Assembly: GCF_027943255.1 (NCBI RefSeq)
Contig: NC_072895.1
Coordinates: 22,728,001 to 22,792,000 of the forward strand
DNA length: 64,000 nt
Direction: 5' to 3'
Source of the DNA: Anastrepha obliqua
Lineage: Eukaryota; Arthropoda; Insecta; Diptera; Tephritidae
The position numbers and the translations under genes are program-made. Below the pieces are notes generated by a model. The model was not told where the DNA came from, ran no database searches, and was given only the letters and a program-made list of their open reading frames with translations. Within the stretch, counting starts at the first letter, position 1; each line of letters opens with the position of its first letter. This document shows, piece after piece, positions 11,545 through 22,940 of this stretch.

Positions 11545-12190
11545 GAATCTTTCTCTCAAACACTCTATGCGTCGCTTCATCGGATGTTGTCACCGTCGAA
11601 GCTGTTGCGTCATACGTTGGGATGGCCATGATGAGAGCCTTATAAAGTCTCAGTTTTGTTCGTCGAGAAAGGACTTTACTACTCAATTTCCTTGGACTAC
11701 TTAGTCCAGCAAGAAAGATTCTCCGTTGGATTTAAAGGCTGTCATTATTATCGGTATTAATGCTGGTTCCTAAATAAATTAAGTCTCTTACAACCTCGAA
11801 ATTGTAACTGTCAACAGCGATGCCGATACGCGAGTGCGCCGACTGTTTGTTTGATGACACGAGGTATTTCGTTTTATCCTCGTTCACCACCAGATCCATT
11901 CGCTTTGCCTCTTTATCCAGTTTGGAGAAGTCTTAACTAACAGTTGTTAAGGCCGACGATGTCAATATCATCGGCATACGCCAACAATTGTACGCTCTTA
12001 TAAAAAATTGTGCCTGAGTGATTAAGTTCTGTTGCTCGTACGATCCTCTCCAACATCAGGTTAAAGAAGTTAGACGACAGCGAGTCACCCAATACGCTCA
12101 CCAGAACATTACAGGCGATATTTAGAAGACTAATCCCGCGGTAATTGGCACAAATTGCAGGATCGCCCTTATTATGGATTGGGCAGAGCA
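11545..12190 (-). pseudogene. RTE-type LINE reverse-transcriptase fragment with internal deletion
   Basis: On the minus strand, NYRGISLLNIACNVL (RT block) is joined in frame to LGDSLSSNFFNLMLERIVRA, so the RT segment with the first catalytic Asp is missing. LLAYADDIDIVGL follows, keeping the palm YADD motif intact, then in another frame the family thumb sequence with VDSYNFEVVRD and GTSINTD. It is related to 57540-58200 and 2127-5150. Not functional. Confidence 0.85.
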
Positions 12191-12784
12191 CACTTAAGTT
12201 CCTTTATTAAAATTACATATTTTAACCATGAAACATCAATTCAAACTAAGTAAAGCCATTTGTGCCAGTAAAAGCATACGAGGGATGACAACATACCGAT
12301 TTGGGGCTAATAAAGAAACCCAAAAGAGTCTGCCGAGTGTATCTGCGAGCTGCCCCAGAACAAATGCCTTGAGTTACAATTACAGCTGGTGTTGGCCACT
12401 GTTGGTCTTGGAAAATTGCCATCTCCGTTGAAAGGTCATCTATAAGTATATAATGGACGTAGGGCAATGTGGACGCTATCCGCAGCATTAAGCCCAATTG
12501 CCGACAATTCGATGATGGAATTACGGTTTGTTAAATTTTCCACTATTAATTTACGTAATACTCTCACTTACTCCTAGTTTTTTATTCAGCTTTTTTCAAA
12601 CAGCTTAAAATTCTTTCGTGAAGTGATTCTCAGTTCACTAGGTATGCCACGACTGCTCCTGCGTGTATACCAGGTTTCTTCATTTTGTATCTTTAAGATT
12701 GAAATTTTCAAAATGAATATCGACAAATCATTTCGTTTATATTTTTCTGGTCACCTGCAACATATTATACCAAAGTGTTTAAAT

Positions 12785-12907
12785 CGAGGGTCGACCGCTA
12801 TTAGAAAAAAAAACTTTTTTATCATTTTGGTATTTCTTGCACGGAGATTCGAACCTATCCACTTCTAAATAACAGTTATGCACCACCCATTTGGCGACGG
12901 CGGCTAC
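12785..12907 (-). mobile_element. SINE head copy
   Basis: The minus strand gives GTAGCCGCCGTCGCCAAATG, a B-box-like GGTTCGAATCTCCGTGCA at about 12840-12856, then AAAAAGTTTTTTTTTCTAAT and AGCGGTCGACC. The 3' part of the SINE is absent. Confidence 0.8.
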
Positions 12908-15335
12908 TATATTAAGATGACAAAAACAAAAAATTAATGGTTTTTCTTGATGTTAAACTCTAAATTTGTTCTAGTCAAAAAAAAAAAAAAAAAACTATAC
13001 ACCCATTTTTTTATAATAATTTATTTAATATTTACTCGTGCCGCCAATGCTTTGAAAATGACTTGGGAAAATGTGCTTCTCCAAAAATTTGGTACGACAA
13101 GCTCACAGATCCATATTATTAAGGCTCCTTTTAATTGCTCTTCACAATTAGAAAACAAAATAATAGAAAACAAAATAATAGAAAACAAGCGAGAACATAA
13201 TTTTTGTTTTTTAATTTTTAAAATTTTTAGGAATTTTTGGAAAATTTGGGGGATTTTCAGTCGAAATAACGGCACACAATACATTTTTTTTTTAAAATAA
13301 AGTATGGGAAGTGGAAGTAAATTGAAAAAGAAGATTAAATAATATCGACCTAGCGAAATTTTGGGGGTATCAGCAGAAAAAACAAAATGCTTTTTGAGCA
13401 ATACCTAATATGCAAAACTATAATAAATATATGCGTAAATATATATTTATAGCCACGCATTTTAAATTGTGGACACTTGTTTACTTTTCTCATTAAGAAT
13501 TCAAAGCAAAATTATATGGAAGTTGTCAAAGTGTGTTTATGTTTTTACACAGAAGACTTGCTTCGCCTTGCAGCGCTACTGAGGGCAGGGCACAGCTAGT
13601 GTGGCATTGCTTTCCGCTGCTAGCAGCGCACTTAGCTCTAGTCTTTACCAGTTTCTTAGCTATACAGTCTGCGCCACTTTCGCTGCTCTTATCCACGACA
13701 TCATCAGCCTGCTCAGTTTGAATTGACAGCAGTAAACAAGCGTAAGAACCTCAATGGAAATATTCATGAATAACTGATGATGTATGCAGTGCTCCAGTTG
13801 AATGCCCCCTGTCTTTCAATGCCAGAAGGGAGCTGTAAAAGGGTTGTGTTGAATGACAACAGCAGCAATTAACTTGTGTTTTGATTATGCGGGGGTTAAG
13901 TGGGCGAGGGTTTGTCGGCTGTTATTTTGGAAATACGGAATTTAACTTCAATTTCTTGGAAAATAACAAAATGATAACCTTAATTTTCCTTGAAGCCGTC
14001 GCACGTGGGAAGTTGCATGCTGCCTTGAAAAATAAAATACTCGTAAAAATCCACTGCCTTTCCAGGGGCAGCTTAAAGCTAGAAGAAAAAGTGAGTGTAG
14101 CGTAGTACACATAAGAGCAGTGAATCTTTAAAGGCAGACAAAGAAAGAGGGAGAGACCCGAGCGAGAATGAGAGAGAGAGAGAGAAAGAATATATATCTA
14201 AGTAAATTCACAACATTTGCAGCGAATACAAATAGCCAAAATTTACAAAAAACGGAGAAGGGTCGACCGGTGTAGGTAAACGCTGGACACAAACCGTGGC
14301 AATAACGCGCACTACTCAGAGCGTTTATCACCCGCACAAACGCAGCGATTCCAGGCCGCAGCAACGGCACAAATTACCCAAGGCAATACCAATAAATCCG
14401 ACGCCGGAATGGATAGTGCTTTATAGTACGCACAAGCACTAGCCAGGAAACGGAAATAAGGGCCAAAAAGTAGGCACCAAAAAACAAACGCCAAAAAGTA
14501 GGCACCAAAAATATATTTCCTAAAAATTTGCACCAACAAACAAGCCCCAAAAAGTAGGCAGTGTTATTTCTTATTAGATACTACCAACCACAGTGAAAAA
14601 CTCAGGGAAAATAGCCTAAAGTGTATCTGAAATGTATATACGGTATAGCTCTCTCTCTACTTTTCCTCTACATTATATCTTTTTTCTCTCTCGCGGAACG
14701 AAAATGCCCAAAACGTTGCATGGTCTTGAAATTTTACTCTCCATTCTCGCTCGTCCATCGACGCCTAAGAAGTTTCACTTCAAAAATTATAAATATTGTA
14801 AATATTTGAATGTCCGCCACAAATGCAAATTGCCCTTTGGTCTTAAACTATGATACCTGGTTATTATTGGCCTTGCATGCCATATTATCGTAAAAAATAA
14901 GAAATGCAAAATGAAATGAAGAATACATAAAATTTAAGTACATTAAAAAAAAACATAAATAAATGTAAGGCTCAGCATTTTAAATTCCAATAAATATTTT
15001 TGCCAATTATTTTAATATTTTGTTCCTATTTCAATTGTATGCCATTGTTGTGATTTATGCTTTTGCTTTGTTTTATGCTTTTTGTAGTATAATTTTTTTA
15101 CTGCATGTTTTGCTTAAATTTTTGTGCTAAATGCATCTATAAAAAAGTATAGAACTAAATTTCATAGTTTTATCATTTTTTTCGATTTTGTTTAAAGTTA
15201 TGTTTTCAAATATTTACACCTACCATTTCGCAAACTAATATATTTATATTTATCCCCTTTTTCTGGTTACCTACTTCAAATTCACTTCGACTAACGCATA
15301 TTGGCGTAATCATCTACAACGGCACGTCTACGCAG
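12908..15335. other. Intronic sequence with simple repeats
   Basis: It includes poly(A) at 12978-12994, a 17 bp direct repeat (AAAATAATAGAAAACAA) near 13155-13190, an (AG)n tract at 14168-14189 and the direct repeats at 14462-14560. Nothing protein-like was found before the exon at 15336. Confidence 0.5.
14462..14560. repeat. Short direct repeats of GCCAAAAAGTAGGCACC
   Basis: GCCAAAAAGTAGGCACCAAA occurs at 14462 and 14489, followed by degenerate copies TTTGCACCAACAAACA and GCCCCAAAAAGTAGGCAG up to 14560. The period is about 27-35 bases. No flanking LTR or coding region identifies its source. Confidence 0.65.
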
Positions 15336-15527
15336 ATTCTTCAAAAAAATCTTCAAGTGGTCGAAAAAATCGTAGATTCTTTGGGTGGAGGGGGCCACGT
15401 AGTGGTTCCCTTGGCCCACGGGCCGGTATGGCTTCCTATAATGGGGTGCTAAAGGATTACGGACACAGCAGTTTGAATGAGGCTTTCAAATCCCAAAACA
15501 ATGTCAACTTTAAGTTAATCAAAACAG
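15336..15527 (+). CDS. Host gene internal exon, 192 nt, phase 1-1
   Basis: This exon encodes 64 residues when joined to the preceding exon. It opens with a Lys/Ser/Arg-rich stretch (DSSKKSSSGRKNRR), then FFGWRGPRSGS, and ends in a more structured segment with YNGVLKDYGHSSLNEAF and NVNFKLIKT. The acceptor is CTACGCAG and the donor is the consensus ACAG|GTGAGT. The length is divisible by three and both ends are phase 1, so it could be skipped without a frameshift (a cassette exon is possible, not shown). There is no in-frame stop, and codon composition resembles the first exon, not the surrounding AT-rich intron. The basic GRKNRR patch could be a localisation or lipid-binding signal; that is speculation. 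The family is not recognised. The following exon is not in the window or was not found. Confidence 0.85.
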
Positions 15528-17150
15528 GTGAGTGATAAGAATTTATATACGAATTTTATTAAGTTAAGCAATTCGCGAAGCAGTGACGTTAAATACCATA
15601 GCTCCGAGTCGACTTTTGTTTAAATGGTGAAATACTTAGCCGGCATTTGTTGCAGCTGCATAAACTGAGCAAATGAAACCAGAGAACGTTGATTGTGTGG
15701 AAAAGCTTCAGCGCCGAATGGGCAGCTTAAATCTCAGATGCTAGCAAAAGTTGCGGCAAAGAAATTTTTATAATTCCAACACGACTAGGGAAAAGTTAAC
15801 ACGCGAGAGCTAACATAGCTCGAAATGGGAAATGCCATGATTTGGTGTTAGACAAAATAAAATAACAGCAGAGCTTTCACATTATTCCTACTTGGTTTTT
15901 CCCGCTGGCAGTTTACTTGGGCAAATGAATTATTTTTTTTATGAGATGAATCAATTATTTTCAAATAAATAAGTTTGAATGTATGAATGTAAATTTTAGG
16001 TATCTAATTAGCTGAATTGTATTGATAGATAGATTGAAAAAGTGTATTATGAAAATTGATTATTTGATAATAGCCCAAGTGATTTGCACAAAAAGGTTTA
16101 TTTAAACCAAAAAGTAAACTTTCTAAACCTTTCATTTGAATCCCAGCGGATGGGAAAGAAAACAATACACCCGCGATAAGATATGCCTGCCATAAGAGGC
16201 GTCTAAAATTCGGCAGGAGAGGAAGGAGCTCGGCTCTTATACCCTGAGTACATCCAGCGGCAGAGCTGTAAAGCTCATCATAATCGAGACTAGTAAAATC
16301 CTAATTATGGCATACTGGAAAAATTATTCGAATCAAAGAGTCTAAAGGCTGTCTATAAGTCTAAAGGTCTATCACCTCTGTACAGGAATGTGACAGCTCC
16401 CCGAAATGGCTGATAGGTTTTAATACTACAATCGCTTCCGTCTCGTTAAAACCCTGGCAGCTCTTCAAGAACATTCGATGCTACGTCATCACCACCAGTT
16501 GAGACAACTCCTGACTAGTGTCTGATTCTGGCCCTGAACACAAGCTCCCACAAAGCTAATAAAAGACGTCGCCAGCAGGAACTTCGGTGAAGTCAATTTT
16601 TATACAACTCAAATGCTTTCCAGTTCGTGAAATGGACTACTAAGAGTTAGTATTTACAAATCACAGAAAAAAAAATTGACTCTAGGTTAAGTGCAATATA
16701 TTTAATTTTATTGAAATTCATACGCACACGTGAACAATTTATTCATGGTGGCTATTTACATAATTTTATTGACTCTGCCTCAAGTGCCTTGCTCGACAGC
16801 TGTCAATCGCCTAAGCAGCAAGTGGCATAATTCAAAAGTGACAAAGTGGCTGCATGCCCAGGAGGCAGATAATTTCACAAGCGGATATGGCCAGTTAGCA
16901 CACCAATTTCGGATTGCGGTCGCTGATCGCCTGTGGCATTTATGTTGATACCCAGCATCGATAGGTAGCCAAATGCAGTGCATATAATTCGTATAATTTA
17001 TACTTGTGTCCACATATATGTGCGTGTAGGTACAGTAGGGCGGGTTCAATTTTTTCTTTTCACTGTTACAGCTACTGAAGTACTGTATTGGGAATTCATA
17101 AATGGAAGTATGATATTTTTGTAGGGACCACTAGCAAGTACAGCACTCAG
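15528..17150. other. Intronic or intergenic sequence after the second exon
   Basis: It begins with the GTGAGT donor. A TATGCCTGCCATAAGAGGCG segment at about 16183-16202 looks like a repeat element fragment. A plus-strand open frame at 16730-16948 has no recognisable domain. No downstream exon was found. Confidence 0.45.
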
Positions 17151-18430
17151 CCATCATGAAGTCCACTGTACTGCACTCGGGTTCCCTTTTTAATTTTATT
17201 TAAATCTACCTGACCTCCGAAGAAATCTGAGTAGATCTTGTGGTGCCAAGGAGCCAAAATGGTCGCTTCTTAACATATCAGTGTCAAAGACCTCAAGCCT
17301 GATTCGAACGAAGACCGAGCAGACGCAAAGAAAGTGGTCCGCCGTCTCATCCTCCTCTCCACAAGCTGGGCAGAGTGCAGTGTCTGTGTTGCCTATCTTT
17401 TTCATGTGCTTCGCCCATAGAAAATGGCCCGTCATCAGCTGAATCAGCTGCCTACAGTCCCTTCTGCTTAATGACTGGAGGATCTGCGACGATCGGTCGG
17501 ACATGACAGTCTGCCAAACATCAGTTTTGTTCATCTGCAGCCTCTCTCAGCCTGCCAAGCTTGCTTGTGGCTTAAAGGAAGCCGTTTGCTAACAGAATCT
17601 TTGATAACTGCAGAAGGGAGTGACAGAACTAGCTCCGGGCCAAAGAAGTTGACCTCAGAGCCACTTCTAGCCAAAGAGCCAGAGATCCCGTTACCCGCGA
17701 TACCCACGTGTCCCGGGACCCATGTAAGCATCAGGATATTATATCTAACGACATAGTTCTGCCTGGATTTACAGACTCAACTATCTTGGTAGTGTTTGGA
17801 GGGCTGTCTAATGCCATGAGCGCAGCTTTACTGTCGCTGCGGACACATACAGATTTGCCTCTCCATCTACTTTCCACAACAAAGTTCATTGCTTGCTGAA
17901 TAGCATCACCTCCGCTTGAAACACAGATGCGTGCATTTTACGAGTCGGTCGGAGCTCGGTCCTGGAGCCATTTGTGAAAATGCATGAACAGTGTTTGCCG
18001 GGCTCATTTTCATAGTTGGGCCACAATTGAGCCTCTGGCCGCACCACACTGTATCTCTTTTCAAGTATGACTCCTGATTGTATGGAGTCAAGTGGCATGG
18101 AGCAAATTGTTGGATAGAAGCCCATGCCTTCTCTGTTGTCCAATGCCATACAGAGGCCGTACAAATTTCCATTGCGTTTCAGCCTGAACATGGACTTCAA
18201 GACCTCTGCTTGGATGAAAACATCAAATGGTGGTAGATTAATCAGAGCATCTAAAGCCGGGCCTGAAGTAGTCGCAAAAGCTCCAGTGCAACAGATAGAC
18301 ACAGTGCATTTTAGTCTCAATAAGGAGCTCCTGATTCCCACGAGAGAGAGTCTATTCATTCAGATCACTGATGCATAGGTGATAATAAGTCTTATCATAG
18401 CTGTGTAGATCCAAAGGACCTTGCTAGGAG
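17150..18430 (-). pseudogene. LINE 3' half with RNase H domain, degenerate
   Basis: The minus strand reads, 5' to 3': a post-RT linker (LDALINLPPFDVFIQAEVLK, 18280-18150), the RNase H start IFTNGSRTE (Asp of the usual DGS replaced by Asn) near 17980, a frame shift, the RNase H motif LTWVPGHVGIAGN at about 17730-17690, and a C-terminal zinc knuckle TALCPACGEEDETADHFLCV at about 17380-17320 followed by DLLRFLRRSGRF. The combination of RT, RNase H and a CCHC-like end is that of I/R1/LOA-type LINEs. The frames are broken by stops. Confidence 0.8.
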
Positions 18431-19439
18431 AAAGACTCCGCGTTTTGCCAGAAGACTTTCAGTGCTTTGGATATCTTTGTTTCAACGTAAAAGCATAGCT
18501 CTAAAATTGATTTCGAGCCTCTTTATTTGTAATTTTAGTTATTAATCCATAACCATTTTTTTCTTATTTTGTATAATTTTTTTTGGTTGAAAATTCAGGT
18601 ATGTGTGTGGTTTACGAGACGTTAATTTTGTATAAATATTTTATTCAAAACCCTCCGCTACAGAGGATGACTTCAGTTACAATCACATCAATCCAACTGT
18701 GGTACCATCGGCCAGTGGTGTTAAAAAACTTGGAGCTGTATCGGCTAGCCCCAACTATGCTCACTTCAGCCTCGAAATAAAGTGAAAAATCACTGAAAAC
18801 TTTTTACTTCATGTGATATAAAAAAACTTTCACAAAGTTCCCTTCCTTTTGAGTTTTTGCATCCGCCGGTGCAAATGTTATTTATTTAACCATACAAACA
18901 CCGACCCACTCAAATTTGTTTTTCGGAAGTTTCATTATCAACATACAGCGCACATTTTGCTGTCACTTTTGGCAGCTGTAATTGAATACAACACGGATGC
19001 GATTCGATGTGTGTGCGTTCATCTGCCCCCGGTGAGTGACGAATTACAAGGTTTTGCTTTTGCAATCGTCTTGCCTGGTACCAAAGGGATTTTCCATCAG
19101 ACAACCCTTGTAAAAAATTTTTGTTGTGCAATCCACATATCTCTACATGTTTTGTGTGTATGTGTGCGTGTATGTGAGACTGTCAGGTTATCTAGATTAT
19201 ACGCAATCATATTTACATATATACATATGTACTCATTAGGGTGATCCAAATTGGTTCAAAAATAGATGTAAGGCATGAAATTTCAGCGACAACTCATTAG
19301 AAAATGCGCAAATATCTTTTATGCTTTTGCGCTTTCTTATTTCCATATCTTACAATTTAATGGAATAAATTTCCCCTTTGCTCTGCTAGGGTAATACAAT
19401 AGAAGTTCAAAAAAGTGTATAATTGTATCGGAGTTTCGT
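18431..19439. other. Spacer, nothing recognised
   Basis: AT-rich sequence with CATATATACATATGT near 19213. Open frames lack family motifs. Confidence 0.45.
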
Positions 19440-20070
19440 ACACAGAAGGTTAACAGAGCTGTCCAGTCTGTTTTGGAGGCTTATGGAAACTGGCACCTGG
19501 CGTACTTTTGTAGAAGAAAGTATGTCATAAGGAGCGAACCAGATACTCGTTTGGAGAGCTCGCTAAGAACTCCCTACATCAACGGCTCCAAAACTGGAAA
19601 TGTTACCGGAACCAGATGGCGTTCGAACAATAACTTGCACTGTTTTACTGCGTTGGGTATAATGACACCGATCTCTCAACTGAAAGTCTTTAAGATCCTT
19701 ACGTAGCATAGTGAATAATTAGTGAAAGCTGGCGAGGATATAAAATCAGAATCTTTAGTGACATTTAAGTATCTCGAAATCCCTTTGACAACGCACACAC
19801 CTCTTAAAAAATAGTACTTGAATGTAAGTTGAAGCTAAGTTTCGTTGCAAGGTGGAATGAGCTCGAACTTATATGGGTACCGGGACACTGTAGCGTTCAG
19901 GGTAACGAACTGGCTGACGAATTGCCGAGCTGCGGTTCTTTCGAGCGCACAATCGGAGCGGAGCTCATTTCAGCGCTAAGCATAGCGGTAATAGTTAAAT
20001 TCATAATTTTTTTTTTACTAAAGTTCACGAGAGTTTCTGGTTCACCTGCAAAACAGGTGCTTTCTGAAAA
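19440..20070 (+). pseudogene. LINE RNase H fragment (plus strand)
   Basis: A degenerate RNase H start, TPYINGSKTGNVTGTRW (19574-19624; DGSKTG changed to NGSKTG), is followed by the RNase H motif LELIWVPGHCSVQGNELADE at 19861-19920, a well-preserved H..QGNE.AD signature. Stops lie between the two. It is a different lineage from 17150-18430, judging by the GHCSVQGNE wording. Confidence 0.75.
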
Positions 20071-20239
20071 AGCCTGACAGATGGTAGCAAAATTCCTTTT
20101 TAGACAGAGGAGGATTGAGTAAAGATTAAAGAAATGGCAAATGTTGCAGCCAGACAATCTATTGCTTGTGGGTCTCTTCTAAAAGAACTTTCCAACTTCT
20201 TTGAGGATGAAGATTATTACTTATTTACTTAGCTGGCAA

Positions 20240-21195
20240 CTACAACCAATGGCCGGCCTTGGCCGCTACCAAAATGTTGCGCCAATCGCTTCTACTTTGC
20301 GTGCGTTGAGCCAGTTACAATAGAAACACCAAGGGCGGACAGGTTGTCGTCGACTTGGATGTAGAAGAGGACGTCGTTTTTTGCGAGCTCTTGCAGTGCC
20401 TTTCGAAAATAGTACCTTCCTTCCTGAGGCAGTTAATACCATTCGCAGCAAAATTTTAATGCGCTTGACTACGTCTATGTCGGCATACAACTCGTACAGC
20501 TCGTGGCTTTGTCTTGTTCAATATGCATCATTCACACAAATTGGACCATAGATCTTGCGAAAAATCTTTCTCTCGAAAGCTTCTAATAACCACCCACCAG
20601 CCCCGTTCAGTAAGGCCAGGAGAATGAGTGATTAATAAAACTTTTTTCGTGCATCGCAGAGCCCTCTGCTTTTCAACTGCCTTGCCAGCACAAGTTGGCA
20701 CCAGTTAGCAAGTAGCATCTCTTCGCTTACGTTTTTGTTGGTGTTAATACTAGATCCTAGGTAAACACAATCCTTGACTACGCTGATCCCGTAATTGTCA
20801 ATCGCAACCTGCTGTCCAATATGCGCAGACTTTTTGGTTGTTGACAAAAGCTACTTTTTGTTGCGCTCGTTTACCGCAAAACCCCTTCGACGGGTCTGGA
20901 GAAAGTTGCACTGACTGCCCGCTGACTAATGCCAACAACGTCGATACTATCAGTATAAGCGAGCAGCATGACATTGTTATAGAAAATAGTGCCAGAGATG
21001 ACGATGTTGGTGGTGCGAATAATTTTCTCCATCATCAAATTGAAAAAATGGTATGATAAGGGATCGCCTTGGCTGAACCACGCTTCATTTTAAATGGCTC
21101 CGAAAGATCCTTGCCAATCCTCTTACAGCAAAGCCGGATCAGCTTTGTAATCGACGCAAAGGTGGTGGGTGTCGGTCTACTTCTCTTGGATCTTC
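20240..21195 (-). pseudogene. RTE-type LINE fragment, second subfamily
   Basis: The minus strand contains RT remnants (a CYSD-like palm region near 20960, ERIIRTTNIVIS-like sequence near 21000), the thumb region GQQVAIDNYGISVVKDCVYL with LGSSINTNKNVSEE (20810-20720), then DIDVVKRIKILLRMV and a C-terminal WLNARKVEAIGATFW. Motif order matches the RTE copies, but wording differs (GSSINTN against GTSINTD), indicating a separate subfamily. Inactive. Confidence 0.75.
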
Positions 21196-21418
21196 TCTAG
21201 GATTTGACGATGGGAATTATTATTATGTATTATTATTATGAGAAGATTTAGCACCGCAACCTAAAAGATCCATTGTGCTCCCTTCATAGATTTAGAGTAT
21301 TTCTGAGAGCGCAACTTTCTTAATGAATTTTAGTATTAGCTTTATTTTATTGAGTTTTATTTGCCCCTCAGTAGTTTACGCTGTTTAAACCAATTTTAAG
21401 AAGGCAACTGGTCTCATC

Positions 21419-21720
21419 GCAGCCTCCTTAGCCGATCGGGTTGGTGCGTGACTACTATACGGGAGTACGTAGGATCGAATCTCCGTGCACGAACACCAAA
21501 AAATAGAAACAGTTTTCTTTAAGAGCGGTCGCCCCTCGGGAGGCAATGGCAAACATCCGAGTGCAATTCTGTCATGAAAAAGCTCCTGATAAAAACCATT
21601 TGCCGTTCGGAGTCGGCTTTAAACTATAGGTCCCTCTATTTGAGGAACAACATAAAGACGCGCACCATAAATATGGGGAGAAGGAACTCGCCCAAACACC
21701 TAACAAAAGTGTACGCGGCC
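21419..21720 (+). mobile_element. tRNA-derived SINE copy, nearly full length
   Basis: Head CAGCCTCCTTAGCCGATCGG, B-box-like GGATCGAATCTCCGTGCACG, body CGGTCGCCCCTCGGGAGGCA, CATGAAAAAGCTC, CATTTGCCGTTCGGAGTCGG, and end ACAAAAGTGTACGCGG at 21704-21718. It is about 300 bp and abuts a LINE fragment at 21721. Confidence 0.85.
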
Positions 21721-22200
21721 TTCAGTGAGAAATTTTACAAATTTCCGAGGTCTTCAAAGAAATACTCGCCCAGATATTTGGCACGACTTCTTTGAAGACA
21801 CTCACTGAGGAGGTGTTGTTGCGACTCAATTTCTTCTTGATCTCCACAACTGCTGCAGAGGTCATTGTGAGTTACACCCATTTAACTAGCTAAGGTGCCA
21901 ATAGTGCAGTGACCCGTTATAATTCCTGTGAAAACACTGGTAGATGATTTGTTGAATCCACTTTGCTCTTTTAAAATGCAGCTGTGGCCAGATCATTGGT
22001 GACCCTGTGGCTAAAGCTATCTATCATTGAATTTGGTTGCGATAAGCCCAATAGATTGCCCCAGTATGACATTTTTTGTTTTTCCTCTGCTCCCTGATTA
22101 AGAAATGAGAAGTTATCTTCTCTTAGGACAAAAAATGACTCTAGGGGGAGGTCTTTATATATGGGGTGATCGTCCTTTTCCTAGCTAATTTATCTGGATT
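21721..22200 (-). pseudogene. LINE C-terminal zinc-knuckle fragment
   Basis: Minus-strand translation gives LCSSCGDQEEIESQQHLLSE followed by RAKYLG and DLGNL, the CxxC...H...C-type end of a jockey/I-group polymerase. The remainder to 22200 is degenerate. Confidence 0.7.
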
Positions 22201-22504
22201 TCTGGGTAATTCTTTGAATTTATCTGAGTAATTCTTTTTTGCCATAAAATCCATAGGATACGTACCTGATAGGATATGCCTGTGATATTCAGCTTATCAA
22301 TTATCAAGTCAATCCAGCACCAGTTTTGACGTAACCTGGAGAGAGTTGAGAGTCTTGGTTGCTGTCCAGTTAGCAGTAAGGATAGCTAGGCGGATGAAAA
22401 TAGTACAGCATTTTCCTTTTACTAGACTTGTATGGTGCATTTTTGGTTCGAATGCGCTAAGACGGGATGAGCTACATTATTTTTCCTTTCCTTTGACAAA
22501 CTGC

Positions 22505-22940
22505 TTAGGTAAGGTTAGGTTAGGTTCGGCAACCGCATCGCACATAGAGACAACAATGCCACTTAGATCACGAAATGGGTCCGTTGTGAGCCGCGCGGGC
22601 TGGGCTACATTTCCCTCTCCATATTGAACCATCCTGAGCTTTGGACAAAGCGTAAAAGGTTTTTGATACCTAAAGTGTATAGATTATCTATATTCGTTAA
22701 GAAGTGGGATCTTAAATATCGGTTCCTGCTTCTGGCTAGAGATGGGCATGTGCAAAAAAGGTGTTGAATTGTTTCCAACTCCTCCTCATTTCTGTAGCTA
22801 CGACAGAAATTATGCGTGTAAACGCCTAATCTCCTCGCACGATTTCCTATGAGACAATGTCCTATGAGGGCCCCTACTAAGGTCCTGTTTTGAAGTCTGC
22901 TCGATTTTATAATACTCTTGGACATACGTAGATTTAGCCT
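22505..22940 (-). pseudogene. LINE C-terminus with (AACCT)n 3' tail
   Basis: The minus strand encodes a 106-residue open segment with LVGALIGHCLIGNRARRLGV, NFCRSYRNEEE (second zinc Cys changed to Tyr), TIQHLFCTCPSLARSR and LLRFVQSSGWF, then a stop. The 3' UTR ends in AACCTAACCTAACCTTA, seen on the plus strand as TAAGGTTAGGTTAGGTT at 22507-22523. It resembles 21721-22200 and 61850-63110. Confidence 0.8.

Larger units (their letters stand above)
516..15335 (+). other. Large intron (~14.8 kb) of the host gene
   Basis: The donor GTGACA is at 516 and the acceptor CTACGCAG ends at 15335, with a CTAAC branch-point-like motif near 15289. Both flanking exons are in compatible phase 1. The intron is filled with SINE, RTE LINE, transposase-relic and terminal-inverted-repeat elements annotated separately. 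No additional exon with a conserved-looking reading frame was seen between the two splice sites, but a short micro-exon could be missed. Confidence 0.7.

Noticed and set aside
13021..13401. Minus-strand 126-codon open frame
   Set aside because: Composition is Ile/Phe/Lys low-complexity from AT-rich DNA; no domain or splice context.
22507..22523. Interstitial telomere repeat (TTAGG)
   Set aside because: It is continuous with the 3' untranslated region of an antisense LINE and only about three units long, so it is the LINE tail.
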